Positions 8,201 through 16,719 of a stretch of 43,258 nt of DNA are shown piece by piece; position 1 is the first letter of the stretch, and the number at the start of each line of letters is the position of its first letter. This DNA comes from Caballeronia cordobensis (GTDB taxonomy: Bacteria; Pseudomonadota; Gammaproteobacteria; Burkholderiales; Burkholderiaceae): NCBI RefSeq assembly GCF_001544575.2, contig NZ_FCNY02000036.1:1-43258 (forward strand), in the 5' to 3' direction. The notes beneath the pieces are model-generated. The model was not told the origin of the DNA. It did not search any database and was given only the letters and a program-made list of their open reading frames with translations. A program made the translations under genes and the position numbers.

Positions 8201-8905
8201 TTAGCAGATGCCCGCTTCCGTCAGACGGCGCGCGGCGTTGATGAGATGCGTCTGCGCGGCGGTGCGCGCGGCGGCGGGGTCGCGCGCACGGATCGCCTCG
8301 ACGATCGCCGCGTGTTCGTCGCGCACCTGGCGCATGAAATCCTCGCGCAGCGCCTCGTTGCCGCGCGTGACGAGGGTGCCGGCTTCGAGATACTGGTTCA
8401 GAAAGGTGAGGGTTTTCAGGAAGTATGGATTGCCCGTCGCGTTGGCGATTTCGCGATGAAACGCCACGTCTTCCGCGACGCCGTCCTTGCCCGCACGCAC
8501 CGCTTCGTCGATGCGGCCGAGCGCGGTTTCGATAGCGGCCAGATGGTCGTCGGTGCGGCGCAGCGCGGCTTCGGACGCGACTTCGGCCTCGATCGCGCGG
8601 CGCAGCGCGAGAATCTGCACGACGGCGCCCGGCTCGGCCGCCTGCGCATAATCGATGCGCAACGGCCGAATGCCCGCCCGCTCGACGATGAACACGCCGC
8701 TGCCCTGCCGCGGCTCGACCATGCCTTCGTTCTTCAGGCGCGAAATGGCTTCGCGAATGACCGTGCGGCTCACGCCGTATTCCTGCGCGAGCACGGCTTC
8801 GGTCGGCAGCTTGCCGGTCGCGGCGAAACTGCCCTTCTCGATCAGCTTCTGTAATTGCTGCGCGACGGTGTCGCTCAAGGCGCGCGGCGGAATCTTCTCG
8901 AACAT
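8201..8905 (-). CDS. GntR/FadR-family regulator of the tetronate operon
   Basis: This 234-aa protein has a winged helix-turn-helix at about 10-70 (VLAQEYGVSRTVIREAISRLKNEGMVEPRQGSG) and an all-helical FadR-type effector domain (about 90-225) with the usual spaced histidines (FHREIA near the middle, DEHAAI late). It is the first gene of the operon, 11 nt before ltnD, so it probably controls its own transcription together with the pathway. A candidate operator lies directly upstream (8921-8945). The effector is likely a tetronate or pathway intermediate; that is inference. Confidence 0.9.
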   Translation of the reverse strand: MFEKIPPRALSDTVAQQLQKLIEKGSFAATGKLPTEAVLAQEYGVSRTVIREAISRLKNEGMVEPRQGSGVFIVERAGIRPLRIDYAQAAEPGAVVQILALRRAIEAEVASEAALRRTDDHLAAIETALGRIDEAVRAGKDGVAEDVAFHREIANATGNPYFLKTLTFLNQYLEAGTLVTRGNEALREDFMRQVRDEHAAIVEAIRARDPAAARTAAQTHLINAARRLTEAGIC

Positions 8906-8920
8906 GTGACTCGGCGAGGC

Positions 8921-8945
8921 TGTATGGTCATCGGGTCATCATACA
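8921..8945. promoter_or_regulatory. Candidate GntR operator before the tetronate operon
   Basis: Inverted arms TGTATG (8921-8926) and CATACA (8940-8945) enclose 13 nt that also contain two direct GTCATC hexamers. FadR-type regulators bind short GT/AC inverted repeats of this kind. The site starts 16 nt upstream of the gntR start codon, consistent with autorepression. Which bases form the true half-sites is uncertain. Confidence 0.5.
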
Positions 8946-8964
8946 AATTTTCGCGATAGATTTC

Positions 8965-8986
8965 GACCAAGGGATTTCCCTTGGTC
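8965..8986 (-). terminator. Hairpin after the thioredoxin gene
   Basis: A 9-bp perfect stem (GACCAAGGG / CCCTTGGTC, loop ATTT) lies 5 nt beyond the thioredoxin stop. No clear T-run follows on the minus strand, so it is a weak or factor-assisted terminator. It lies upstream of the tetronate operon promoter region. Confidence 0.5.
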
Positions 8987-8991
8987 CCGCG

Positions 8992-9330
8992 TTACTGCGC
9001 GAGCGGTTCGTCGATGAGCGCGAGCGCGTCGCGGATTTCCGAGGCGTCGCCGGGACGCACGAGGCGCGCGACTTCCTTGCCGCCGAGCATGAAGACGAGC
9101 GTCGGCCAGAGCTTCACGCGAAACGATCGGCCGAGCGGGCGGCCGGGGCCATCCTCGATCTTCATGTGCTTCACCGCGCCATGATCCTGAAACGCCTGCG
9201 CGATCAGCGGCTGCGCGGCGCGGCAGAAGCCGCACCAGTCGGTGCCGAACTCGACGACGGTCGGGCCGCTCAGCGCATCGACTTCCGCGCGCGCGGGCGC
9301 GGTCTTCGCGTATTCGATATTCATGCTCAT
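8992..9330 (-). CDS. Thioredoxin-family protein
   Basis: This 112-aa cytoplasmic thioredoxin-fold protein has the active site W32-C33-G-F-C36 and the conserved cis-proline segment LWPTLVF about 40 residues later. The FC pair in WCGFC differs from the WCGPC of TrxA, which usually shifts redox potential. No signal peptide is seen. I start at the ATG at 9330 (a second ATG follows two codons later); the reading to 9390 lacks family resemblance. It follows the PanE-like gene by 77 nt on the same strand. Confidence 0.87.
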   Translation of the reverse strand: MSMNIEYAKTAPARAEVDALSGPTVVEFGTDWCGFCRAAQPLIAQAFQDHGAVKHMKIEDGPGRPLGRSFRVKLWPTLVFMLGGKEVARLVRPGDASEIRDALALIDEPLAQ

Positions 9331-9407
9331 GGCGTTCTTCCCAGCTCCTTTCGTTGCGGTGAAATCAGCAGAAACCTTGCCCGGCGGCATGGGCGGGCCG
9401 CATTGCG

Positions 9408-10334
9408 TCAGGCGCGTGCCCGCCGCGCCTCATACGCCTTCAAATGCGCGTACGCCACTTCCAGCATCGATGCGCCTTCCGGTTTCGTCCGGCGGCGCGC
9501 AATCAGATCGCCGACGATGTGATCCGCCTCGATCGCCGCGCCGTTTTCCAGATCGCGCAGCATCGATGCGGTCATCGTCGAGCTTCGATCCGTGAAGAAA
9601 GCACGCGCGCGTTCGAGTGCCGCTTCCGCGGGCGGATGATCGTTGTCCGCGGCGATGCCCTGACATTCCGTGAAGAGCCGCCGCAGCACGTCCTCGCCGC
9701 CGGGCGCGGCGAGAATGTCGCCGATCGGCGCGCGCATCAGGCAAGTGCCGGTGGCGAGCGTCGCGAGGAACACCCATTTGTCCCACATCGACTGCAGCAC
9801 GTTTTCGCTGACGGTCAGATCGAAGCCCGCGCCGTCGAGCTGGCCAGCGACGGCGTCGATGCGAGGCGTGCGGCCGCCCGCGCGCTCGCCGAACACGAGC
9901 GAATGCAGGCTGCTCATCTGCACGATCTCGCCCTCCGGGTTGAGCGTCGCGGCAATCGAGCACTGGCCGCCGAGCACGTTCGCCGGGTTGAAACGCGCGT
10001 CGAGTGCATCGAGATGCGCCATGCCGTTCAGAAGCGGCAGAATCAGCGTGTCTTCGCCGACGGCCGGCGCGAAGGAGTCGATCGCGCCTTGCAGGTCGTA
10101 GGCCTTGCAGCTCAGCAGCACGAGATCGTAAGGACGCTCGATGTCTTTCGCGAGCACCATCGGCGGACAGGCGAATTCGAGATCGCCGTCGGGCGTCTTC
10201 ACTTTCAGCCCGCATTGGCGCAGCCGTTCCGCGCGGCGTTCGCGCACGAGGAAGGTCACGTCACGGCCCGCATCGAGCAGCCGCGCGCCGAAATAACCGC
10301 CGATGGCCCCCGCCCCCACTACCAGAATCCGCAT
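9408..10334 (-). CDS. 2-dehydropantoate 2-reductase (PanE/ApbA family)
   Basis: This 308-aa ketopantoate reductase-family protein has the NADPH motif GAGAIGGYFG at 7-16, K77 in LLSCKAYD, N103-G104, and the catalytic K186 in SMWDKWVFLA. The canonical reaction reduces 2-dehydropantoate to pantoate with NADPH. Burkholderia genomes carry several paralogues, many acting on other 2-oxo acids, so I give no symbol. AAGGAG precedes the ATG by 7 nt. Nothing in the neighbourhood points to coenzyme A synthesis. Confidence 0.85.
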   Translation of the reverse strand: MRILVVGAGAIGGYFGARLLDAGRDVTFLVRERRAERLRQCGLKVKTPDGDLEFACPPMVLAKDIERPYDLVLLSCKAYDLQGAIDSFAPAVGEDTLILPLLNGMAHLDALDARFNPANVLGGQCSIAATLNPEGEIVQMSSLHSLVFGERAGGRTPRIDAVAGQLDGAGFDLTVSENVLQSMWDKWVFLATLATGTCLMRAPIGDILAAPGGEDVLRRLFTECQGIAADNDHPPAEAALERARAFFTDRSSTMTASMLRDLENGAAIEADHIVGDLIARRRTKPEGASMLEVAYAHLKAYEARRARA

Positions 10335-10379
10335 GTCTCGCTCCTTGTATCCCTTGTCGCTTGTGTCAGATGCACGGCT

Positions 10380-10721
10380 TCACGCCTGCCATACGCCATA
10401 GCCCGTTTCCCGCAAGCCGATGGCCAGTTCCACTTCCATGTCCCTCGCGCCGTCGTAGGGCATCGGGTTGTACATCTCATACAGATGCGGCAAGAGCCGC
10501 AGCCCGAATTCACGCACGAAGCGATTCGATTGAATGCCCGCCTTGTGTTTGTCGAAACGCACGTCCGGATCGATGCCCGTCATGCCGACGTACACGAACG
10601 GCATGCCGACCGCGTAGTCCGGATTCGCCCGGCGAAAACGTGCTTCGTTCCAGACCGCGCCGGACAATTCGACCACATAGACGGAGTAGTGATGACTGCG
10701 CGCGCGCCGGGAATGCGGCAT
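10380..10721 (-). CDS. Small protein with a GIY-YIG-like segment
   Basis: This 113-aa protein is not recognised with certainty. It has a YSVYVVEL strand, then PFVYVGMTG followed by RFDKHKAG and NRFVREFG, which resembles the GIY-YIG nuclease core (two tyrosine strands, then an arginine helix). The usual glutamate is possibly in MEVELAIG near the C-terminus. The start is uncertain: 10721 gives a compact N-terminus, while 10763 is an in-frame alternative; neither has a strong ribosome site. It is divergent from gnd. It may be a DNA-processing relic or have lost activity. Confidence 0.65.
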   Translation of the reverse strand: MPHSRRARSHHYSVYVVELSGAVWNEARFRRANPDYAVGMPFVYVGMTGIDPDVRFDKHKAGIQSNRFVREFGLRLLPHLYEMYNPMPYDGARDMEVELAIGLRETGYGVWQA

Positions 10722-10995
10722 GTCTTGGCTGGCCTTCGCGGCGTGCTCGATGCGGGCGTTCATTCTAAGGCGGCATCGCGCAAAGCGCTCATCCGGACGG
10801 CGCGCGGTCTGCCGATTGCGGCTCAAAGTGGTAAATTCGGGCGGTCTGCGCTCGCGCGAAATTCGCCTCGGCGCCCGGATCACCGACCTGATCCGGAGAC
10901 GGCTGCACGCGCGGGCGCCGCTCCCATCGACACGTTTTCATCCCGAAGCCGCGCGCCACGAGCCGCGTTCGCTTCGGTCATTCGGAGATCAAGCA

Positions 10996-12402
10996 ATGAG
11001 CAAACAAGCTATCGGCGTGGTGGGCCTCGCCGTCATGGGCCGCAATCTGGCCTTGAACATCGAGAGCCGCGGTCACGCCGTTTCGGTCTACAACCGCAGC
11101 CGGGCCAAAACCGACGAACTGATTGCCGAACATGCCGACAAGAAGCTCGTGCCCACCTACACGCTCGAAGAGTTCGTGGACTCGCTGGAAAAGCCGCGCC
11201 GCATTCTGATGATGGTGAAGGCCGGCGCGGGCACCGACGAGACCATCGCGCAACTGCGCCCGCTGCTGGAAAAGGGCGACATTCTCATCGACGGCGGCAA
11301 CACGCATTTCACCGACACCATCCGCCGCAATCAGGATCTCGCGAAGTCGGGGCTGCATTTCATCGGCACGGGCGTCTCGGGCGGCGAGGAAGGCGCGCTG
11401 AAGGGCCCGTCGATCATGCCGGGCGGACAGAAGGAAGCGTACGAACTCGTCGCGCCGATCCTCACCGAGATCGCCGCGAAAGCGCCGGACGGCGAACCGT
11501 GCGTCGCGTACATGGGTCCGGACGGCGCGGGTCACTTCGTGAAGATGGTGCACAACGGCATCGAGTACGGCGACATGCAGTTGATCGCCGAAAGCTATGA
11601 CGTGCTCAAGCGCGTCGCGGGCTTGTCGAACGAAGAACTCGGCAAGGTGTATGTCGAGTGGAATCAGGGCGAGCTCGATAGCTATCTGATCGAGATCACG
11701 TCGAAAATCTTTTCGAAGAAGGATGAAGAGACGGGCAAGGATCTCGTCGATGTCATTCTCGATCGCGCCGCGCAAAAGGGCACGGGCAAGTGGACGAGCC
11801 AGAACGCCCTGGATCTCGGCGCGCCGCTGCCGCTGATTACCGAAGCCGTGTTCGCGCGCGTGCTGTCGTCGCTGAAGACGCAGCGCGTGGCGGCGAGCAA
11901 AGTATTGAGCGGACCGGCGCCGAAGTTCGACGGCGACCGCGCGGCCTTCGTCGAATCGGTGCGGCGCGCGTTGTATCTGTCGAAGATCGTGTCGTATGCG
12001 CAGGGCTTCGCGCAGTTGCGCGCGGCGTCGGAAGAATACAAGTGGGATCTGCATTACGGCGAGATCGCGAAGATCTTCCGGGCGGGCTGTATTATCCGCG
12101 CGCGCTTCCTGCAGAAAATCACGGACGCGTATGCGAAGGATGCGCAACTCGCGAATCTGCTGCTCGATCCGTATTTCAGCGATATCGCGGCGAAGTATCA
12201 GGACGCATTGCGCGACGTTGTGGTTGCGGCGGTGAAGGCGGGCATTCCGGTGCCGGCGTTCTCGTCGGCGATCGCGTATTTCGATGCGTACCGGTCGGAA
12301 CGCCTGCCTGCGAATCTCGTGCAGGCGCAGCGGGATTTCTTCGGCGCGCATACGTTCGAGCGGACGGATAAGGAAGGGAGTTTTCACGCGAACTGGGGGT
12401 GA
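10996..12402 (+). CDS. gnd: 6-phosphogluconate dehydrogenase, decarboxylating
   Basis: This 468-aa enzyme of the pentose phosphate pathway oxidises 6-phosphogluconate to ribulose 5-phosphate and CO2. The coenzyme motif GLAVMGRNLALN is at 10-21, with NRSRAKT (33-39) giving the arginine typical of NADP+ use. The substrate loop SGGEEGA follows at 128-134, and the catalytic K183, N187 and E190 lie in FVKMVHNGIEYGDMQ. The length matches the long (E. coli-type) enzyme. The ATG at 10996 has GGAG 9 nt upstream; the reading from 10720 is too long. A strong terminator follows. The gene is monocistronic. Confidence 0.96.
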   Translation: MSKQAIGVVGLAVMGRNLALNIESRGHAVSVYNRSRAKTDELIAEHADKKLVPTYTLEEFVDSLEKPRRILMMVKAGAGTDETIAQLRPLLEKGDILIDGGNTHFTDTIRRNQDLAKSGLHFIGTGVSGGEEGALKGPSIMPGGQKEAYELVAPILTEIAAKAPDGEPCVAYMGPDGAGHFVKMVHNGIEYGDMQLIAESYDVLKRVAGLSNEELGKVYVEWNQGELDSYLIEITSKIFSKKDEETGKDLVDVILDRAAQKGTGKWTSQNALDLGAPLPLITEAVFARVLSSLKTQRVAASKVLSGPAPKFDGDRAAFVESVRRALYLSKIVSYAQGFAQLRAASEEYKWDLHYGEIAKIFRAGCIIRARFLQKITDAYAKDAQLANLLLDPYFSDIAAKYQDALRDVVVAAVKAGIPVPAFSSAIAYFDAYRSERLPANLVQAQRDFFGAHTFERTDKEGSFHANWG

Positions 12403-12421
12403 TCACCTCTGAGTCGATGAA

Positions 12422-12452
12422 AAAGGGGCGGCTTCGGGCCGCCCCTTTGTTT
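12422..12452 (+). terminator. Intrinsic terminator after gnd
   Basis: An 11-bp perfect stem (AAAGGGGCGGC / GCCGCCCCTTT) with a TTCGG loop is followed by TGTTT. The A-rich side (AAAAA on +) would give a T-run on the minus strand too, so it probably also ends the converging sugar operon, whose last stop is at 12473. Confidence 0.88.
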
Positions 12453-12472
12453 ACCGGTCGTGAACTTCTCTC

Positions 12473-13594
12473 TTACGCGACCGCCACCCACTCCCCATTC
12501 CCCCCACTACTCCTCAACACCGCCTCCACGAACCTCAACCCCGCAACCCCATCCTCGACTGTCGTGAGCCAGTCGTCCCCTTGCGTCGTGCCACTCGCGA
12601 TGCACGCCGCCGCATCCGTATAAACCTGCGCGAACGCTTCCAGATACCCTTCCGGATGCCCCGCCGGCACGCGCGTCGCGTGCAGCGCTTCCGGACTCTG
12701 CACGCGCCCGCGCGTGATGCGCTCCGACGCGCCGCCAATCGGCGTGAACCACAATTCGTTCGGCTTCTGCTGATCGAACGCGATGCCCGCCTTCGTGCCA
12801 TACACACGCAAGCGCAGCGCATTCTCCTCGCCCGCCGCGACCTGGCTCGCCCACAGCATGCCGCGCGCGCCGCCGGCGTAACGGAACATCGCCTGAACGT
12901 GATCGTCCACGCGCCGGTTCGGCACGAACGTCGTCACGTCCGCCGATAACTCCGCCGGCCGCATGCCCGTCACGTATTCCGCAAGCTGATAGGCATGCGT
13001 GCCGATATCGCCGAGACAACCCGCTGGCCCCGCAAGAGCAGGGTCCGTGCGCCAGACGGCCTGACGATTCGATTGCGTCTCGACCGGCAAGGAAAGCCAG
13101 TCCTGCGCATACTCGACCTGCACGACGCGTATCTCGCCGAGCAAGCCGCGCCGCACCATTCCGCGCGCATGCCGCACGAGCGGATAGCCCGTATAGGTGT
13201 ACGTCACCGCGAACACGCGATCCTTCTCGCGCGCGAGTTTCGCGAGCGCCTCGCCTTCGGCCAGCGATACCGCGAGCGGCTTGTCGCAGATCACATGGAT
13301 GCCGGCTTCGAGAAACGCCGTCGCGATCGGCGCGTGCAGATGATTCGGCGTGACGATCGCGACGGCCTCGATGCCATCGGAGCGCCCCGCTTCGATGCGC
13401 GCCATCTCGCGATAATCGTCGTAGCTGCGCGCAAGTCCGATAGCCGCCGCGCTCGACGCCGCCCGCCGCGCATCCGACGACAAAGCGCCCGCCACGAGCT
13501 CGTAACGATCGTCGAGCCGCGCCGCGATCCGATGCACCGCACCGATGAACGCGCCCTCGCCACCGCCGACCATCCCCAGTCGCACGCGATTCAT
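12473..13594 (-). CDS. Gfo/Idh/MocA-family oxidoreductase
   Basis: This 373-aa NAD(P)-dependent sugar or polyol dehydrogenase has the N-terminal nucleotide loop GMVGGGEGAFIG (7-18), the family DKP motif with K105 (CDKPLA), and D196 and H200 in GDIGTHAYQ, the usual catalytic pair. It starts inside the end of the TIM-barrel isomerase gene (ATGA overlap) with GGAG before it, and is the last gene of the lacI-ABC operon. Relatives include inositol 2-dehydrogenase and glycoside 3-dehydrogenases. It likely oxidises a ring hydroxyl of the imported substrate, but the substrate is not known. Confidence 0.88.
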   Translation of the reverse strand: MNRVRLGMVGGGEGAFIGAVHRIAARLDDRYELVAGALSSDARRAASSAAAIGLARSYDDYREMARIEAGRSDGIEAVAIVTPNHLHAPIATAFLEAGIHVICDKPLAVSLAEGEALAKLAREKDRVFAVTYTYTGYPLVRHARGMVRRGLLGEIRVVQVEYAQDWLSLPVETQSNRQAVWRTDPALAGPAGCLGDIGTHAYQLAEYVTGMRPAELSADVTTFVPNRRVDDHVQAMFRYAGGARGMLWASQVAAGEENALRLRVYGTKAGIAFDQQKPNELWFTPIGGASERITRGRVQSPEALHATRVPAGHPEGYLEAFAQVYTDAAACIASGTTQGDDWLTTVEDGVAGLRFVEAVLRSSGGNGEWVAVA

Positions 13595-14655
13595 CGCCCG
13601 TCTCCGCCGATACCCAGTACGCCGCGCATGTGCTCGCGGCTCGCGCCGCTGCCGGCGAAGTCATCGAAGGCGCGCTCGGCCACGCGGATGATGTGGTCGC
13701 GTATGAACGTCGCGCCCTCGCGCGCGCCGTCTTCCGGATGTTTCAACGCGCATTCCCATTCGAGCACGGCCCAGCCGGGAAAATCGTATTGCGCCATCTT
13801 CGAGAAGATCGCCTTGAAGTCGATCTGGCCATCGCCCAGAGAACGGAAACGCCCCGCGCGATCGGCCCAGCCCGAATAGCCGCCGTACACGCCTTGCCGG
13901 CCGTTCGGCCGGAACTCCGCGTCCTTCACATGAAACGCCTTGATGCGCGCGTGATAGATATCGATGAACGCGAGGTAATCGAGTTGCTGCAACACGAAAT
14001 GGCTCGGATCGAACAGGATGTTCGCGCGCGGATGATCGTCCACCGCCGCGAGAAAGCGCTCGAAGGTCACGCCGTCATGCAGGTCTTCGCCGGGGTGCAG
14101 TTCGTAACACACGTCGATGCCCGCGCGATCGAACTCATCGAGAATCGGCCGCCAGCGCTGCGCAAGTTCGTCGAATGCGGCTTCGACGAGACCCGCCGGC
14201 CGCTGCGGCCACGGATAGATATACGGCCACGCGAGCGCGCCCGAAAACGTCACGTGCGCGCTCAAACCCAGGCGTTTCGACGCCGCCGCCGCGAGCTTCA
14301 GTTGCGATATGGCCCATTCGGTGCGCGCCGCGGGATTGCCGCGCACGTGCGGCGCGGCGAAGCCATCGAAGAGCGTGTCGTAGGCCGGATGCACGGCGAT
14401 CAACTGACCTTGCAGATGCGTCGATAGCTCGGTGATCGCGACACCCGCATCGTCGGCGGTGCGGCGTATGTCATCGCAATACGCATCGCTCGATGCGGCC
14501 TTCTCCAGATCGATCAGACGCGGATCGGCGGGAACCTGTATGCCTTTATAGCCGAGCGAGGCCGCCCACTTCGACAGGTTCGCGAGCGTATCGAACGGCG
14601 GCTGATCGCCCATGAATTGCGCGAGGAATATCGCGGGGCCCTTGATGGTCTTCAT
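13591..14655 (-). CDS. Sugar phosphate isomerase/epimerase-like TIM barrel
   Basis: This 354-aa protein belongs to the xylose-isomerase-like/AP-endonuclease-2 TIM-barrel superfamily. Expected metal-site residues are visible in CYELHPGEDLHDG (glutamate and histidine), ILFDPSHFVLQ (aspartate, histidine), KAFHVKDAE (histidine) and VLEWECA (glutamate). IolE (inosose dehydratase) and keto-sugar isomerases belong to the same superfamily. AGAGG precedes the ATG. Pairing with a 4-nt-overlapping Gfo/Idh oxidoreductase suggests the two act in sequence on one substrate through a keto intermediate; that is inference. Confidence 0.85.
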   Translation of the reverse strand: MKTIKGPAIFLAQFMGDQPPFDTLANLSKWAASLGYKGIQVPADPRLIDLEKAASSDAYCDDIRRTADDAGVAITELSTHLQGQLIAVHPAYDTLFDGFAAPHVRGNPAARTEWAISQLKLAAAASKRLGLSAHVTFSGALAWPYIYPWPQRPAGLVEAAFDELAQRWRPILDEFDRAGIDVCYELHPGEDLHDGVTFERFLAAVDDHPRANILFDPSHFVLQQLDYLAFIDIYHARIKAFHVKDAEFRPNGRQGVYGGYSGWADRAGRFRSLGDGQIDFKAIFSKMAQYDFPGWAVLEWECALKHPEDGAREGATFIRDHIIRVAERAFDDFAGSGASREHMRGVLGIGGDGR

Positions 14656-14702
14656 CTTTAGCCTCTGTAATGGCGCCGGTCAGCGCGTGACCGGCCATGC
14701 GC

Positions 14703-15668
14703 TTAGAACGGCGAGTTCGGGAAATAGAACTGCTTGGCGTTGTCCTTCGTGATGAGCACCGACGGGATGATCGTCGTTGCGGGCAGCTTCTCGCCCTTGA
14801 GCCGCGCCTCGGCGGTCAGCTTGATCGCGTCGTAGATGAACTTCGGCGAATACGACACATCGGCCTTCACGCGCGCATCGCCGTCGATGATACGCTTGAC
14901 CGCTTCCTTCGATCCCGCGCCGCCGAACACGATCTTGATGTCGGTGCGCTTCGCCTGATCGATTGCCTTGAGCACGCCGACCATCATGTCGTCGTCGGCG
15001 GCCCAGACGGCGTCGATATGCTTGAAGCGCGTCAGATAATCCTGCATCACCTTGAAGGCGTCGTCGCGATTCCAGTTCGCGTACTTTGCATCGAGAATCT
15101 TGATGTCGGGATACTGCTTCAACACGCCTTCGAAGGCGGTCCAGCGTTCGTTGTCGAGCGTCGTCGGAATGCCGCGCAGCGCGACGATATCGCCCTTGCC
15201 GTTCAACTGCTTCGCGAGATACTCGGCGGGAATCTTGCCGAACGCGGTGTTGTCGCCGGCAACGTAGGCATCCTGCGCGCTGGTGTCGGTGAGGCCGCGA
15301 TCGACCACCGTCACATACACGCCTTTCTTGTGAACCTGTGCGACCGGTTGCGTGAGCGAGGCCGATTCCTGCGGGAAAATCACGAGCGCATTGATCTTGT
15401 TGACGGTCACGAGATCCTGCAGCTGATTCGCCTGCTCCGGCGCGGTGCCCGCCGTTTTCACAATCACTTTCAGATCGGGATTCGCCTTCTCCAGCTCTTT
15501 CTTCGCCTCGTTCGCCCACCACACGATGCCGCCCGTGAAACCGTGATCCGCGGTCGGAATGGCGACGCCGAGCACGACCTTGTCGGCGGCGGACGCGGAC
15601 GACGATGCAACGGCGAACGCACTCGCCGCGAGCGTGAGCGCGCCGAGCGCGCGAAGCATTTTCTTCAT
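14703..15668 (-). CDS. Sugar ABC transporter periplasmic binding protein (RbsB-like)
   Basis: This 321-aa pentose/hexose-type binding protein has a signal peptide of about 27 residues ending ASA before ADK. The mature type I periplasmic-binding fold follows (VVLGVAIPTADHGFTGG, then GDNTAFGK and VWAADDDMMVGVLKAI). GGAG sits 8 nt before the ATG. It follows the permease by 34 nt and serves the ATPase/permease encoded just upstream. The ligand is not identifiable by eye; aromatic and aspartate residues in the cleft fit a sugar or polyol. Confidence 0.92.
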   Translation of the reverse strand: MKKMLRALGALTLAASAFAVASSSASAADKVVLGVAIPTADHGFTGGIVWWANEAKKELEKANPDLKVIVKTAGTAPEQANQLQDLVTVNKINALVIFPQESASLTQPVAQVHKKGVYVTVVDRGLTDTSAQDAYVAGDNTAFGKIPAEYLAKQLNGKGDIVALRGIPTTLDNERWTAFEGVLKQYPDIKILDAKYANWNRDDAFKVMQDYLTRFKHIDAVWAADDDMMVGVLKAIDQAKRTDIKIVFGGAGSKEAVKRIIDGDARVKADVSYSPKFIYDAIKLTAEARLKGEKLPATTIIPSVLITKDNAKQFYFPNSPF

Positions 15669-15702
15669 GACGTTGTCTCCATTGTCTTCGTTGAATTCCA
15701 GT

Positions 15703-16719
15703 CTATCGACGACCGCGCTGCAAGAATGCTACGAGGATGATCACGGCGCCCTGCACCGCCGCGTTCAGATACACGCTGATGATGCTCGTGAGATTCAGAA
15801 TGTTGTTGATGACCGAAAGCAGAATCGCGCCGATGACCGTGCCGATCACGCGCCCTTCGCCGCCCTTGAGCGCCGTCCCGCCCACCACCACGGACGCGAT
15901 CGCTTCGAGCTCCCACAAGAGGCCGGTCGTCGGCGTGGCAGAGCCCAGGCGCGGCACGTACAGAATGGTCGCCACCGCGACGCACATGCCGAGCAATACA
16001 TACGTGACGATCTTCACGCGATCCACGCGAATCGCGGCATAGCGCGCGACCTGCTCGTTCGATCCGATCGCCTGCACGTGCCGCCCATACACCGTGCGAT
16101 TCAACACGAGCGCACCGCCCGCCGCGACGATCGCGAACACCCAGATCGGCACCGGTATGTGGAGCAGGCTCGCGTAATACACCGGGCCGTACAGATCGAC
16201 GAGCGAATTGTCGAGCGTGAGCGCGCCGCCATCGGCGAGCCATGTGAGAAGCGCGCGAAAGATGCCGAGCGTGCCCAGCGTGACGATGAACGGCTCGATG
16301 CGCCCTTTCGTCACGAGCACGCCATGCGCGAAGCCGAACAGCGCGCCGAGCACGAGCGCGAGCACGATGCCCAGCGCGATGATCAGAAGCGGCGGCACCG
16401 CATGGCCGTGAAAGCCCTGCAAGAGCGCGTTCATCGTGTAGATCATGCTGCCCGCGATCAACGCAGCCATCGAGCCGACCGACAAGTCGATGCCGCCGGA
16501 GATGATCACGAACGTCATGCCCACCGCGATGATGCCGATGAACGACGTGCGCGTGAGCACGTTCATCGCGTTGTCGACGGTGGCGAAGTCGCTGTTGAGC
16601 AAGGTGCCGCCGATGCACAGCGCAATCAGCCCGATCAGCGGTCCGACGCCGAACAGAAAGCGCGCGACAGTGGAGAGGCGGCTCTCGCTTTCGGTGTCTT
16701 CAGTGTGTGCCGGTCGCAT
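15703..16719 (-). CDS. Sugar ABC transporter permease (RbsC-like)
   Basis: This 338-aa inner-membrane permease of the branched-chain/ribose type has about eight to ten hydrophobic helices. The family signatures IISGGIDLSVGSM (about 74-86) and ALKGGEGRVIGTVIGAILLSV near the C-terminus are both clear. Its start lies 20 nt inside the end of the ATPase gene with GAGG before it, so translation is coupled. A single permease gene suggests a homodimer with the two-domain ATPase. Confidence 0.93.
   Translation of the reverse strand: MRPAHTEDTESESRLSTVARFLFGVGPLIGLIALCIGGTLLNSDFATVDNAMNVLTRTSFIGIIAVGMTFVIISGGIDLSVGSMAALIAGSMIYTMNALLQGFHGHAVPPLLIIALGIVLALVLGALFGFAHGVLVTKGRIEPFIVTLGTLGIFRALLTWLADGGALTLDNSLVDLYGPVYYASLLHIPVPIWVFAIVAAGGALVLNRTVYGRHVQAIGSNEQVARYAAIRVDRVKIVTYVLLGMCVAVATILYVPRLGSATPTTGLLWELEAIASVVVGGTALKGGEGRVIGTVIGAILLSVINNILNLTSIISVYLNAAVQGAVIILVAFLQRGRR

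Noticed and set aside
10720..10995. N-terminal extension of Gnd
   Set aside because: The extra 92 residues do not resemble Gnd; the 10996 ATG has a GGAG site and gives the normal length.
9444..11600. Plus-strand ORF of 718 aa
   Set aside because: It lies antisense to the PanE-like gene and out of frame with gnd; no domain is recognisable.
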